DNA of 51,966 nt from Acidobacteriota bacterium (GCA_025463165.1 JAOBAU010000367.1:1-51966), one strand, 5' to 3'; shown: positions 32,936 through 41,810, counted from the first letter of the stretch. The notes: generated from the sequence alone by a model not told the origin. Numbers and translations: made by a program.

Positions 32936-33634
32936 ATGCGGACCCTCATCGCAGCGCTGTTCACCCTCCTCGCGCTTCCGCTGCTTGCGCAAACGCCCGT
33001 GCCGAACCCGGCAGACGTTGGCCACACGACGGGTGACTTCCATGGCTGTGCACCGACCGGCGACGCGAAACTTCAGACCGGTCACTCCGATCCCTTCCTG
33101 AACGCGCTCAAGAATCGGGACGAGGCACCGGATGAGAGCGAATACGTTACGAAGACGGTGACCGCCGTCATTGCCGAAAAACCAGCGGGAGCGACGGCGG
33201 CAGGAAAGAAGCGGCGAGACAAGTGGACGGCGACGCAGCGCACCTCCATCGCCGCGAAGGAAAAGACCGCGATTCAGGTCGTCGGTTTTCTCGTCAAGGT
33301 CAAGAAAGAAGACCTTGAGTCGTGCAACTGCCATACGGAAGGCCAAGTTGACTTTCACATGTGGCTTGTCGCGCACGAGGGCGAGACGCGTGAGAAATCG
33401 ATGGTCGTGGAGATCAGTCCTCGCCTACTTGAGGATCACCCGCGGTGGGTGGAACTTGCTAGAAAAGCGGCGGCGGAAGGAACCCTTGTCCGCGTCCGCG
33501 GCTGGCGAACATGGGACCATGAGCACCCCGAACAGCTGGGTCGTACGCGCGGGACGATGTGGGAGATACATCCCATCCATGAGATCGACGTCGAGGACGA
33601 GAACGGCGACTGGGTACCGATCGATCAGGAATAG
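32936..33634 (+). CDS. Exported protein, unknown function
   Basis: A 232-aa product. The ATG at 32936 follows AAGGAG and starts a signal peptide (MRTLIAALFTLLALPLLAQ). The mature region includes a His/Cys-containing stretch LESCNCHTEGQVDFHMWLVAH and later GTLVRVRGWRTWDHEHPEQLG and GTMWEIHPIHEIDV. The segment around GFLVKVKKEDLESCNCH to RVRGW and WEIHPIHEI looks like an OB-fold-type barrel, as seen in exported nucleic-acid- or sugar-binding proteins. That is inference. The GTP-like words in it are chance; no enzyme motif is evident. Confidence 0.7.
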   Translation: MRTLIAALFTLLALPLLAQTPVPNPADVGHTTGDFHGCAPTGDAKLQTGHSDPFLNALKNRDEAPDESEYVTKTVTAVIAEKPAGATAAGKKRRDKWTATQRTSIAAKEKTAIQVVGFLVKVKKEDLESCNCHTEGQVDFHMWLVAHEGETREKSMVVEISPRLLEDHPRWVELARKAAAEGTLVRVRGWRTWDHEHPEQLGRTRGTMWEIHPIHEIDVEDENGDWVPIDQE

Positions 33635-33661
33635 GAAGCGCGATCGGCAGCGGCTGGAGGC

Positions 33662-33987
33662 CTAGTCCCACCATCCACGCAGCTTGCGCCGAAACAGCCT
33701 AACGAGTGTTTGAAAATCGGCTTCGTTTTGGGCTTGCGCCAGTCGTCCGACGCCTGCATTGCGGAGTCGAACAGAGGACGGTTCGGCGCCGAACCTGTAC
33801 GAGGTGTCGTATCCGAAAGCCATGAGGTATGGGGGGCAATGAGTCGCCGGCAGAGAACTGCGGCCCACAGGAGCTCCCGCTCGGTGCGTCGCCAGTCGGC
33901 GACGAACTGATGCTCTCGGTGATGGCGCGCCGCGCGCCTGCACCGTGCCTCAATGAGGATGAGCAACCCGGCGTAGTCCCACTCCAC
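33662..33987 (-). pseudogene. Frameshifted small gene (about 109 aa)
   Basis: Two overlapping minus-strand frames make good protein sequence in succession: VEWDYAGLLILIEARCRRAA through ELLWAAVLCRRLIAP, then in the next frame PYLMAFGYDTSYRFGAEPSS to LVRLFRRKLRGWWD. The switch falls at a run of six identical bases (plus-strand G6, 33831-33836); one extra base would join them. It is either a true frameshift or an assembly error in a homopolymer. No family is recognised. A fragment on the other strand follows at 34050. Confidence 0.45.
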
Positions 33988-34049
33988 CGTTTGACCAGCG
34001 GTTCACTCGGATCATTGAAGCCGGCACCGGCAAAACCTTCGCCGTCGAA

Positions 34050-34214
34050 ATGAACCATCACTGGGACGAGGCAACACGACCGCTCCTCGAAGCATACTTC
34101 CACGCGCACTACTTCCTTGGCATGGCGATCAAGTACGGCAATGAACTCAGCGAGCTTCCGGCAACACTACCGAGCGGCTGGGCAGCACTTCTCTGCCTCT
34201 ACAACCTGAGATAA
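34050..34214 (+). CDS. Short ORF, possible gene remnant (54 aa)
   Basis: The frame from the ATG reads NHHWDEATRPLLEAYFHAHY then FLGMAIKYGNELSELPA, ending LLCLYNLR, which looks like real helical protein. The frame is open upstream to 33961 with no start codon, and ends at TAA 34212-34214. There is no ribosome site, so it may be the tail of a lost gene. From here to 34449 I see no gene. Confidence 0.3.
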   Translation: MNHHWDEATRPLLEAYFHAHYFLGMAIKYGNELSELPATLPSGWAALLCLYNLR

Positions 34215-34449
34215 ATGGGAAACGCCACGTGCGAGGCGGACAAGTCTGCCTGCGCGTCAAGCGGCGCTATAACCTCTCCACCTCCCACCGTTTTCGGGAG
34301 TCATTTGGAACGCCAACATTCCGTTCGGACGATGACACTTGCCTACCCCACAAAGCCGCAGGTGACTGACCGCTCTTGATTCGCCTGCGGGCCGACAACT
34401 TGGGGAGCGTCAAGTTGACCTTGCCGAACCTTCAGTTCCTGAGCTCGCG

Positions 34450-34479
34450 GGTAGGGAAAAAGTCGCGCGCGTCTCTCCT
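34450..34479 (+). promoter_or_regulatory. 30-bp recurrent motif (copy C)
   Basis: GGTAGGGAAAAAGTCG then CTCTCCT, 30 bp, 114 bases upstream of the AAA+ ATPase gene. It shares GGTAGG-AAAAAGTCG with copy E (minus strand, 38482-38511), making these two a closer pair. Confidence 0.5.
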
Positions 34480-34593
34480 ACTGGTACTGCGATCACGTTA
34501 GGGCAGGACATCGGAAGCTCAGGTCACGCGCGAGCATCGGGGATGTCTGCCTAAACATGCTCGTAACTTCGGCATGCGGACGCGACAATAACC

Positions 34594-37533
34594 ATGACGC
34601 AATCACTTGATGCCAGTCTGGAAAAGCTTAACGAACTAAATGAATGGCGAATCAAGGCCGCGACAATGCGCGACGAAGGGAAAAAGGCCCTTCGTCAGGA
34701 ACTCGCCGGTCAGCAGTTCACAGGGCAAACATCGAGAACCGACCCCAAAGAGTCCAACATATGGCACGAAGAGACGATGCAGTCTCGACATGCTCCGGAC
34801 GGCTCATTGGCACCACGAGGATCGCAGATTCTGGAGGATGCCACTGTCTTGCGTGCCCTGCTTTGCCACCGGCGTCCTGACGCCGGACAAGCGAGCCCAG
34901 CCACAGCTCAGCTTGTCGTCACGCTTGAAAAGAACGAACTCGAAACGCTTTCCGAAAAAGAGGATGACAACCTTCCGATTTTGCGTGCGGCCCGCGTTTT
35001 GATCGCGCTTGCGGCGGCACCCGACTCTGCCCTGTCAACCACTGCCATCTATTGTTATTACATCATAATGCGTGAGCTCTACTCCGGCGACGCGCCGGAC
35101 TGGGTCATCGGCGGTGCTCGCGCCGGCGAAGGACTCGGATCATGCGCATTTGTAACCAATGAGTGCATTCATGCATTGCTTGCATTCGAAAGAACGCTCA
35201 TACACACGGCCGAGCATATAGAGAGCATTCTCGAAATGCTCAAGCGTCGTCGCCCTCCAGAACCGCTAGCGCCGGAGTCACTAGAATTGTTTTCAGAAGT
35301 CAGCGAATGGCTGGAAATCGACGATCGCCGCGCAAGACTTGACCTTGAGATAACCTCTGAGCTACGTAAAGAAAATATTGCCCTCGGGTTGCCGTCGATA
35401 GGCAATGATGGCTTAGCGAACTTTCTCCAGAGCGTTACCGAGAAGGTCCAAGAACAGCTCACCGCCTGTCAGAACCATCTCGGACTCGCGATCAAGAATA
35501 TTGACGAGCACTTCAAGGCCGAAGACAAAAGCTTCACAACAAAGGATCGAGAGACTGAAGAACGCCGCGTGCGCGCAACCGCAGGGCACGGCTTATCCAT
35601 TTGCGTTTTGGAGGCCGCGTTTGACTCAATGAATCGTGCGGTGACACCACTTACTGAGCCAACTGAAGGCGCTAATTCCGATGAGATAGCCCTCAGAGCG
35701 GCATCGTGGTTTTTTCGCAAAATGGTCTTGGATGTTCGGCGTGCGCTTGAACCAGCTTCGGAATATGTATCGCGTGCACTTGATCGCGAACTCACTGCGG
35801 CAGCTTCGGAAACGGCGATCTGGGACGTTGGCGAATTGCTTTTTGCGGCGGTGTCGCATGGCTACTTGAGCGGGAGATGGGACGAGGAGCGCCTGAGAAG
35901 CGCCGCCGCCTACGCCTCTAAGGTTGTCAGCGAGCGGGGTCGATTCCCTATGGGGCAGCCGATTCACCTTTCGCCCCGGGGCTATAACCTCCACGTGCTA
36001 AACGTTGATATTATTCGCGCCCTCGCCGAATTGTTGCATCATACCGAAACTCCTGTTGACCCAAACCTCATGAAGCGACTGATGTACTTCATGGAAGACA
36101 CGCGAACGAACGGCGTGCCCGGCACATGGACACCGAGCGAAGAACTCCGCAGCGGTCTCCCGTGGCGCTCGACTACGGCTAGTACCGTATTAGCGTTAGA
36201 TGCAGTAAATAAAATGCTGGACTCCCGAATTAACGAAGAGATCCTTAGGCACTTCTCGGTTCGCCGCCCAGAGGAGTTAGACGTGCCGGATCTCGCCGAA
36301 TTATTTTACCCTGATTACGGCCTCGCCTCTTCGCAGTGTGACCCTGACCTTCGAAGGAGCGAATCAGTCGCCGTGACCCTCCAACGGATGCGTGCCCATG
36401 TCAGCGGCGTCTTGTTGCGCGCTGAGTATCCGGAGCGCCTTTTTTCTCTCATACTGCATGGCCCGCCGGGCACGGGAAAGACGACCCTCGTGGAGTCATT
36501 GGCCAAGACTTGCGGCGTTCGACTCGTCGAGATCACACCGAGCGATCTTGTTGCCGACGGGGTAGACTCAATCGAACGGACTGCACGTGCTGTGTTTCGA
36601 GCGCTCTCACTGTTGACGCGTGTCGTAATTATCTTCGACGAGTTCGATCCGGTACTTCTGCAGCGACACGACGATCAGAAAGAGGCAACGGCTTTCTCAT
36701 TTCTGACACCCGGCATGCTGCCAAAGCTCAAAACACTTCATTCGTCCGCGTCGCGGCGATCGGTCGCATACGTGCTGAATACAAATCTGATTGGAAAACT
36801 CGATGACGCGGCGATTCGCGGCGGTCGATTTGACGCGAAGGTCGGCATCTACCCGCCCGACCTCCTGTCTCGCGCCGGCCGGCTTGCGTGGGCGGTCGCG
36901 AAGTATGTTCGCGATGCCAAAAGTACCGTTGATCTCATGCCGCGGTTCAAAGAACGCTTCGAGCGGGCCGTTTTGAGCATTCGGCTAGGCCCCATGAACA
37001 CGCTCGCGAAACCGGGATGGTTCAGCGTTCCGCGAGAGATTCTGCCTGAGCAGCTCCGGAAACGTGAAGACGTTTTTAATTATTTGTTCAGCGCGTCGAA
37101 GATGAAGGAGCTCGATGTCGAAGCAGAGCCTCGAGTTTCTTCCGACAAGGCGATTGCGCTCCGAGAGCTGAAGGAACATCTGTACGTCGACTTGTGGGAT
37201 CGCGTCGCGTTCGAAGGCATCCCGCAGGAACTCGATGCGGGTCACACCCAGTACTCCGATCAGACCCTCGCCGAAGCAGTCAGCGGCGTTTCGCAGAGAT
37301 CTGCGAAGGGCGAACCCCTCCTCAGAACGCTCACGCAGGCCCTTGAGAAAAGACCGGAGCACCGGGCAGTAGATGCGAGCGCGTCCGCGTTAATGGCGGG
37401 TGGATCGCGGATAACGCCTGCGTCGTCTCCGAATGGTGGTTCGAGTTCTAGTCCGGTTGGCGAACAAGAGGCGATACCCTCGAAGCCGAATCGCAAATCA
37501 AAGCGAGCACCCGACGTCAACGTCAAAGACTAG
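34594..37533 (+). CDS. Large AAA+ ATPase (979 aa), putative defence or remodelling protein
   Basis: The C-terminal third holds an AAA+ module: Walker A HGPPGTGKTT at about residue 622, Walker B VVIIFDEFDP at about 680, then LNTNLIGKLDDAAIRGGRFDAKVG, with sensor-1 Asn and the arginine finger in the GGRFD segment as in FtsH/VPS4-type ATPases. The first 600 residues have no known catalytic motif. They look mostly alpha-helical, with a possible alpha-toroid (WIGGARAGEGLGSCAFVTNE, GVPGTWTPSEELRSG and STTASTVLALDAVNKMLD). A membrane segment is not apparent. The C-terminal tail is disordered. It lies alone between copy C of the motif and a terminator, next to the TA/Beta cassette, so defence is a reasonable inference. 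Confidence 0.75.
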   Translation: MTQSLDASLEKLNELNEWRIKAATMRDEGKKALRQELAGQQFTGQTSRTDPKESNIWHEETMQSRHAPDGSLAPRGSQILEDATVLRALLCHRRPDAGQASPATAQLVVTLEKNELETLSEKEDDNLPILRAARVLIALAAAPDSALSTTAIYCYYIIMRELYSGDAPDWVIGGARAGEGLGSCAFVTNECIHALLAFERTLIHTAEHIESILEMLKRRRPPEPLAPESLELFSEVSEWLEIDDRRARLDLEITSELRKENIALGLPSIGNDGLANFLQSVTEKVQEQLTACQNHLGLAIKNIDEHFKAEDKSFTTKDRETEERRVRATAGHGLSICVLEAAFDSMNRAVTPLTEPTEGANSDEIALRAASWFFRKMVLDVRRALEPASEYVSRALDRELTAAASETAIWDVGELLFAAVSHGYLSGRWDEERLRSAAAYASKVVSERGRFPMGQPIHLSPRGYNLHVLNVDIIRALAELLHHTETPVDPNLMKRLMYFMEDTRTNGVPGTWTPSEELRSGLPWRSTTASTVLALDAVNKMLDSRINEEILRHFSVRRPEELDVPDLAELFYPDYGLASSQCDPDLRRSESVAVTLQRMRAHVSGVLLRAEYPERLFSLILHGPPGTGKTTLVESLAKTCGVRLVEITPSDLVADGVDSIERTARAVFRALSLLTRVVIIFDEFDPVLLQRHDDQKEATAFSFLTPGMLPKLKTLHSSASRRSVAYVLNTNLIGKLDDAAIRGGRFDAKVGIYPPDLLSRAGRLAWAVAKYVRDAKSTVDLMPRFKERFERAVLSIRLGPMNTLAKPGWFSVPREILPEQLRKREDVFNYLFSASKMKELDVEAEPRVSSDKAIALRELKEHLYVDLWDRVAFEGIPQELDAGHTQYSDQTLAEAVSGVSQRSAKGEPLLRTLTQALEKRPEHRAVDASASALMAGGSRITPASSPNGGSSSSPVGEQEAIPSKPNRKSKRAPDVNVKD

Positions 37534-37547
37534 AGTCGGCTAAAACA

Positions 37548-37574
37548 CAACCCCACGCTTCGGGCGAGGGGTTG
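37548..37574. terminator. Hairpin after the AAA+ gene
   Basis: CAACCCC/GGGGTTG, an A-A mismatch, then CGC/GCG around loop TTCGG. It lies between convergent genes and likely serves both strands; no strong T-run. Confidence 0.7.
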
Positions 37575-37594
37575 CTATGTCTCTGAGGCGTCTG

Positions 37595-37894
37595 CTATCG
37601 AGGAGTTAGCGACTCTAGGATGCGCTTCTCTCGGTGAAATCGGGGATAGCAGCGCTCGCAAGCCGGAGAGGTAGACGATCCGAACACATGGGTATACGCG
37701 TCTTCAAGATCTGGAGGTGCTGCCGTGTGAGGAACCTGATCGCACTTCGCGTAGACATCGAGAATGTATAGCAGATCATCAGCTATGCCCGGATGTCGCA
37801 GCCAGAAGTTGCTCGCCTTATGAGTAACGAACTGGGTCTCATTCTCAACGACTGCCTGATTGGTTGCAGATGGGATCGCTTCGGCCACCGCCAT
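37595..37894 (-). CDS. Small protein with CxxC motif, unknown
   Basis: A 99-aa product. The ATG at 37894 is favoured by AGGAGG 8 bases upstream, over the longer 119-aa frame. The sequence is convincing as protein: HKASNFWLRHPGIADDLLYI, then TSPACERCYPRFHREKRILE with a Cys pair that could bind metal or form a disulfide. No family is recognised. It is convergent with the AAA+ gene. Confidence 0.55.
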   Translation of the reverse strand: MAVAEAIPSATNQAVVENETQFVTHKASNFWLRHPGIADDLLYILDVYAKCDQVPHTAAPPDLEDAYTHVFGSSTSPACERCYPRFHREKRILESLTPR

Positions 37895-38481
37895 TGTGCC
37901 TGCCTCCTGTGACAAGTCCTTTAATTTCAATTGCTTACGGCCTAGCGTCAGCATAAGTCAACCCTTTCCTCAGTGCAAGTCACAGGCCCGATCCACTGGT
38001 TACTCAACTTCATGACGACGACGGCGGGGAAGTGCTGTAGCTCACGGCACAACCTGCGCGAGAAGCTAATACGCGAACGAGATACGAACGTTGCGGCGCG
38101 CCCGTTTAATGTGCCATTGGCCGGTCGCGCGCGAGTTCGCCGGGAGTTCACAGCCGACGGCGTCGGGACGCCGGAGATTGCACCGTGAGGTGCACGCGGC
38201 AGTCTCATCGAGAGAACTGAGGACAGCTTCGCCGACCGGGCCGAAGAGCAAGCTCCCGCGAGGCCGAGTTCGGGGATCGCGCCGCCGAGACCGTGCACCG
38301 CTGCGATCGTATCAGATGATCGTGCCTTCTTCCATCGCCCCGTTCTACTTCGCCTTTGAAAGATCGCCGGCAGATGGGAGGCCGGGCAAGGCCCAAGGGA
38401 GTCGACACTCGATCTTCCGTTCGGACGTGTGAAACCGGGCGCTTGGCAAGAAACATTCGTGGTCATCTTTCACCGCTACGT
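37895..38481. other. Stretch with no supported gene
   Basis: Open frames here on both strands are low in protein-like content (Arg/Ser/Pro-rich), and the longest (minus, 37948-38466) shows no domain. Only the recurrent motif copy E directly to the right suggests that something on the minus strand was once transcribed. Confidence 0.5.
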
Positions 38482-38511
38482 AGGAGTGCCAGCAAACGAC
38501 TTTTTCCTACC
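38482..38511 (-). promoter_or_regulatory. 30-bp recurrent motif (copy E)
   Basis: On the minus strand GGTAGGAAAAAGTCG, six bases, then TGGCACTCCT; 30 bp. No convincing minus-strand gene follows, so it may be a relic or serve an RNA. It is closest to copy C. Confidence 0.5.
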
Positions 38512-38545
38512 CTCCCTCTCACTTACGTGAGGGCGCAGCACATAC

Positions 38546-38586
38546 TTGACAGCACCGCTACATCGTTTATACTTCCCACTGTGGGA
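38546..38586 (+). promoter_or_regulatory. Promoter and operator of the higB-led operon
   Basis: TTGACA (38546-38551) and TATACT (38568-38573) with a 16-base spacer are near the sigma-70 consensus, rare in this GC-rich DNA. Immediately after lies TCCCACTGTGGGA (38574-38586), a perfect 13-bp palindrome around a central T, placed to block RNA polymerase. Autorepression by the HigA-like domain is the obvious model. Confidence 0.75.
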
Positions 38587-38617
38587 GCAGATTTTACTGT
38601 AGGTATCAGAATACAAC

Positions 38618-38905
38618 ATGACACTCCTAGGAAAAGGACGCTTGTCCGCCTTCAAGAATGCGCACCCCGACGTTAAGCCGCAGGTCGCCGCATGGGAAGC
38701 CGAGGTTGAGAACGCCGACTGGAAAACGCCGATGGACGTCAAAGAGCGGTACCCGAAGGCAAGCTTCCCCGGCAAACAGCAGGTTATCTTCGATTTCGGA
38801 TGGAACAGGTACCGGTTATGGGTAAAGGTCGCCTATAACGCTGGCGTCGTGGTCGTCAAGGAGATTGGGACACACAAAGAATACGACCGATGGCCAATCG
38901 AATAG
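38618..38905 (+). CDS. higB: HigB-like toxin (RelE superfamily mRNA interferase)
   Basis: HigB toxins cut mRNA on the ribosome. The 95-aa product has the HigB pattern: an early SAFKNAHPDVKPQVAAWEAE helix, WKTPMDVKERYPKASFPGKQ, then VIFDFGWNRYRLWVKVAYNA and the closing KEIGTHKEYDRW. It precedes the antitoxin gene, the order typical of hig and the reverse of most TA pairs. Its stop is 8 bases before the chosen antitoxin start. Confidence 0.88.
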   Translation: MTLLGKGRLSAFKNAHPDVKPQVAAWEAEVENADWKTPMDVKERYPKASFPGKQQVIFDFGWNRYRLWVKVAYNAGVVVVKEIGTHKEYDRWPIE

Positions 38906-38913
38906 CCCTTCAA

Positions 38914-40122
38914 ATGACAAACATCAAACTCATCAAATCGAAAGCGGATTACGACGAAGCTCTCAAGCTCATCGAGGAGCTGGTCGATCGCGACCCAGCG
39001 GCGGGTTCTGCCGATGCGGACCGCCTCACGTTACTTACGGCTCTCGTTCGTGACTACGAGGCAAAAGCGTTTCCAGAACATCTTCCTGACCCGATCGAGG
39101 CGATCAAATTTCGCATGGAACAAGCCGGGCTAAAACCCGTGGATCTCGTGCCGTTTATCGGCCCTGCCGGGAGAGTTTCAGAAATCCTTTCAGGGAAACG
39201 ACAGCTCACGCTCGAAATGGTCCGTGCGCTTTCGAGTGGTCTTGGTATTCCAGCGAAGGTTCTTATCCAAAAACCGACGCACGGCACACAGTTTCAGAAC
39301 TGGGATACTGCACTCGTGAAGGTTATGGCGCAGCGCGGTTACTTCGGTGGAAAGACATTAAAGACCGCGACGAAAGCGGATCTGATAGACGGATTTATCG
39401 GTGCATTCGCCGGCCTGCAACCGGCGGCGCTTTATCGCAAAACGGCATTCCGTGTTGCACCGCGTACCGACAAGAACGCGCTTCTCGCGTGGAGGCTGCG
39501 CGTACTGCAGAAAGCTGCTGAGGTCAGCGTCGCTACTAAGTACAGAAAGACCGCGACGCCGGCTCTCCTACAGGAAGTTGTGCGACTCAGCATCGAACCT
39601 CAAGGGCCGCTGCATGCCGTAAGCTACCTCGCGGCGAAAGGAATCAAGCTCGTCATCGAGCCGCACCTACCGAAGACACATCTCGACGGCGCGACCATTC
39701 TCACGGATAAGGAGCATCCAATCATCGGCCTTACGCTGCGTCATGACCGGCCGGACAACTTCTGGTTCACCCTGATCCACGAGCTCGCACACGTTGCACT
39801 TCACTACGAGAGCGGCGTAGAAGCCTTCTACGACGAGGAGCTTCACGCGAGCAACGTGATCGAAATCGATACTGCGGAGCAAGAAGCTGACACGCTCGCG
39901 GAAGAAGCCATCCTCCCGAATAGCAAATGGGAGATCAGCGCCGCGAAATATACACCATCGCCGATGGCCGCGGAAAGCCTCGCGCGGGAACTCGTTATCC
40001 ACCCCTCTGTTATCGCGGGCATGATTCGCTTCAAACACCAGAATTACTACTACTTAAACAAGCTTGTGAACGACGAAAGTCTTCGCGTCCGCAAGTTTTT
40101 CCCTGACCTTTTTGAGAGCTAA
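38914..40122 (+). CDS. HigA-like antitoxin fused to ImmA/IrrE metallopeptidase
   Basis: Residues 1 to about 125 match HigA antitoxins closely (TNIKLIKSKADYDEALKLIE, DPIEAIKFRMEQAGLKP, an HTH with RVSEILSGKRQLTLEMVRAL). The rest is an ImmA/IrrE-type domain with zinc motif HELAH (His289, Glu290, His293) in FWFTLIHELAHVALHYES and the downstream acidic ligand in EQEADTLAEEAILP. ImmA proteases cut phage-type repressors, so the fusion may cleave its own or a partner's repressor under stress. The ATG at 38914 is where HigA homologues begin; an ATG at 38890 is also in frame and overlaps higB. The Beta-family gene starts 1 base after the stop. Confidence 0.88.
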   Translation: MTNIKLIKSKADYDEALKLIEELVDRDPAAGSADADRLTLLTALVRDYEAKAFPEHLPDPIEAIKFRMEQAGLKPVDLVPFIGPAGRVSEILSGKRQLTLEMVRALSSGLGIPAKVLIQKPTHGTQFQNWDTALVKVMAQRGYFGGKTLKTATKADLIDGFIGAFAGLQPAALYRKTAFRVAPRTDKNALLAWRLRVLQKAAEVSVATKYRKTATPALLQEVVRLSIEPQGPLHAVSYLAAKGIKLVIEPHLPKTHLDGATILTDKEHPIIGLTLRHDRPDNFWFTLIHELAHVALHYESGVEAFYDEELHASNVIEIDTAEQEADTLAEEAILPNSKWEISAAKYTPSPMAAESLARELVIHPSVIAGMIRFKHQNYYYLNKLVNDESLRVRKFFPDLFES

Positions 40123-40123
40123 C

Positions 40124-41242
40124 ATGCCGAAATCTATACATTCATACGTCCCCATTTTGCGTTGGCGATCAGCTGAACTGAAGGCTCTACAAATGCTCCA
40201 GCCAAATGAGCGTCAGCGTATTACACCTCTCGTCGAATTCATCATGCCGAGCCCGGCGCTGGACAAGAACCGTCAGATCAAGGAGAGCTCAAGAAACAAG
40301 TTCCTGCGAAAGTTGCCGGAGATGAGTAATGAACTGCTACAGTTCTGCGGCAACGATCCGATCTTTCTCGATGTCCACCTTCTCGACGGGGATATTCGAG
40401 CCAACGCTTTCGACACACTCCTCTCCGCGTCGCGAGCGCTCGACATTTTTTCGATTCCTGTCACTCATATCATTCCCGTGACGAGCACAATTGCCGACGA
40501 CACTACTCGCGGAGTCGCGGCACGCTTCGCCCGAGAAAGCGGTAACGGCCTCTGTATCCGAATCGATCGATCTCACTTCGCTGAACCGAGACTTGCTGAG
40601 CACATTACCGAATTCATCAATGTGAACGATCTCGACATTGCGAACACTGATCTCCTCGTTGACTTGAAGATTGTCGACCAGCACGTTGATCCGAGAGGCA
40701 TCGTGGCTCAGCTCGCGAGATTGCCCGACCTAACGAAGTGGCGATCGTTCATTGTTGCAGGAGGCGCGTTCCCAAAAGATCTAACCCATCTGGGCGTCTT
40801 TGAAACTCATGTCGTCGATCGAGCGGAGTGGCGATTGTGGCGCCTGATTTCTGGCGCCGCGGAGCTACCGCGGAAACCGCTCTTTTCCGACTACACAATA
40901 CAGCACCCCATTTTTTACGGGTACGTCCCCGGCGCAAAAGTCAGTGCTAGCGTCAGATATACAGACGATGATCGCTGGCAAGTGTTTCGCGGTCAGGCGC
41001 TTGGATACATCAACAAGAAAACGGGCGAAAAGGGACCGGGATCAAAGCAGTACGTGGGCCACGCGAAGACGATCGTGGAACAGCCGTTCTATAAGGGTGA
41101 GCGATTCAGCTTCGGCGATGCAGAAATCAAAAGAATCGCTGATGGGCGCGATGGCAAGACTGGCAACCCGGAGAAGTGGTTGTCGATTGGTATCAATCAC
41201 CACCTCACGCTAGTTGCGCATCAGGCCTCCAACTCTCTCTAG
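40124..41242 (+). CDS. Beta-family protein (PF14350-like; sce7725-type)
   Basis: A 372-aa cytoplasmic protein. The opening YVPILRWRSAELKALQMLQP then ITPLVEFI is the recognisable start of the phage-T4 Beta-protein family. SFIVAGGAFPKDL and WRLWRLISG are further conserved blocks, as is HPIFYGYVPG-like sequence near residue 265. The biochemistry is unknown; the fold may be a TIM-barrel-like alpha/beta protein. The ATG at 40124 is 1 base past the antitoxin stop. The gene overlaps the opposing sce7726-like gene by 38 bases at the 3' ends; such pairs recur in genomes. Confidence 0.8.
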   Translation: MPKSIHSYVPILRWRSAELKALQMLQPNERQRITPLVEFIMPSPALDKNRQIKESSRNKFLRKLPEMSNELLQFCGNDPIFLDVHLLDGDIRANAFDTLLSASRALDIFSIPVTHIIPVTSTIADDTTRGVAARFARESGNGLCIRIDRSHFAEPRLAEHITEFINVNDLDIANTDLLVDLKIVDQHVDPRGIVAQLARLPDLTKWRSFIVAGGAFPKDLTHLGVFETHVVDRAEWRLWRLISGAAELPRKPLFSDYTIQHPIFYGYVPGAKVSASVRYTDDDRWQVFRGQALGYINKKTGEKGPGSKQYVGHAKTIVEQPFYKGERFSFGDAEIKRIADGRDGKTGNPEKWLSIGINHHLTLVAHQASNSL

Positions 41243-41810
41243 AGTGTTGCAGCACATGCCACACGCGTTCTTTGAGAGCGTTCACCTCAAACGAATCGAT
41301 GAGTCTCTGGTATATGGCATCGCGAGGTTTTGAACGGACCCCGGCGGCGCTTCCTGCTTCCTCGAGGAGGTCCAGCGCTTCATTTCTCCACAAAAGACGG
41401 ACGATGGAGGTTAGATCTTGATGCGGATTGTCGTGCCCCTCACGGATCTTATTGAAAATCACAATGCCGTCAGCGGCAACTCCGACTGTCTCGATACCCC
41501 ACCATTCGGGGATGGCTTGAAACGCTTGGACAAGGTGTGTCCTACCGACGACAAGGGTTACTTTGTCGAAGACCGAGTTATACGCGCGCATTTGCGTGTC
41601 CAAACGGCCCAAAGTATCTCGGTCGCTCTTGATTTCGAAGCCATGCGCGATGCCGTTCACCACCGCGACATCAATGCGAACCGTCCCGTGCCAGAGCCCG
41701 AGCTCCGGAACAATTCGATACTTCGTGATGGGATATTCACACGCTAAACGATCGAGCAGGGCTCTCCTAACAAGCGCATCGGTCGTTTGAAAGGGAGAAG
41801 TGATCGACAT
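41205..41810 (-). CDS. sce7726 family protein, putative PD-(D/E)xK nuclease
   Basis: A 201-aa protein fitting the sce7726 family: an N-terminal DALVRRALLDRLACEYP helix, VPELGLWHGTVRIDVAVVNG, GFEIKSDRDTLGRLDTQMRA and the WWGIETVG segment. Glu36, Asp47 and Glu59-x-Lys61 line up as a PD-(D/E)xK nuclease core. It faces the Beta-family gene tail to tail. In genomes with such pairs both are usually encoded in one operon; here they are convergent. Confidence 0.85.
   Translation of the reverse strand: MSITSPFQTTDALVRRALLDRLACEYPITKYRIVPELGLWHGTVRIDVAVVNGIAHGFEIKSDRDTLGRLDTQMRAYNSVFDKVTLVVGRTHLVQAFQAIPEWWGIETVGVAADGIVIFNKIREGHDNPHQDLTSIVRLLWRNEALDLLEEAGSAAGVRSKPRDAIYQRLIDSFEVNALKERVWHVLQHSRESWRPDAQLA

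Noticed and set aside
37948-38466. 172-aa minus-strand frame after motif copy E
   Set aside because: Position after the motif is tempting, but composition (Arg/Ser/Pro) is random-like and no ribosome site or domain is seen.
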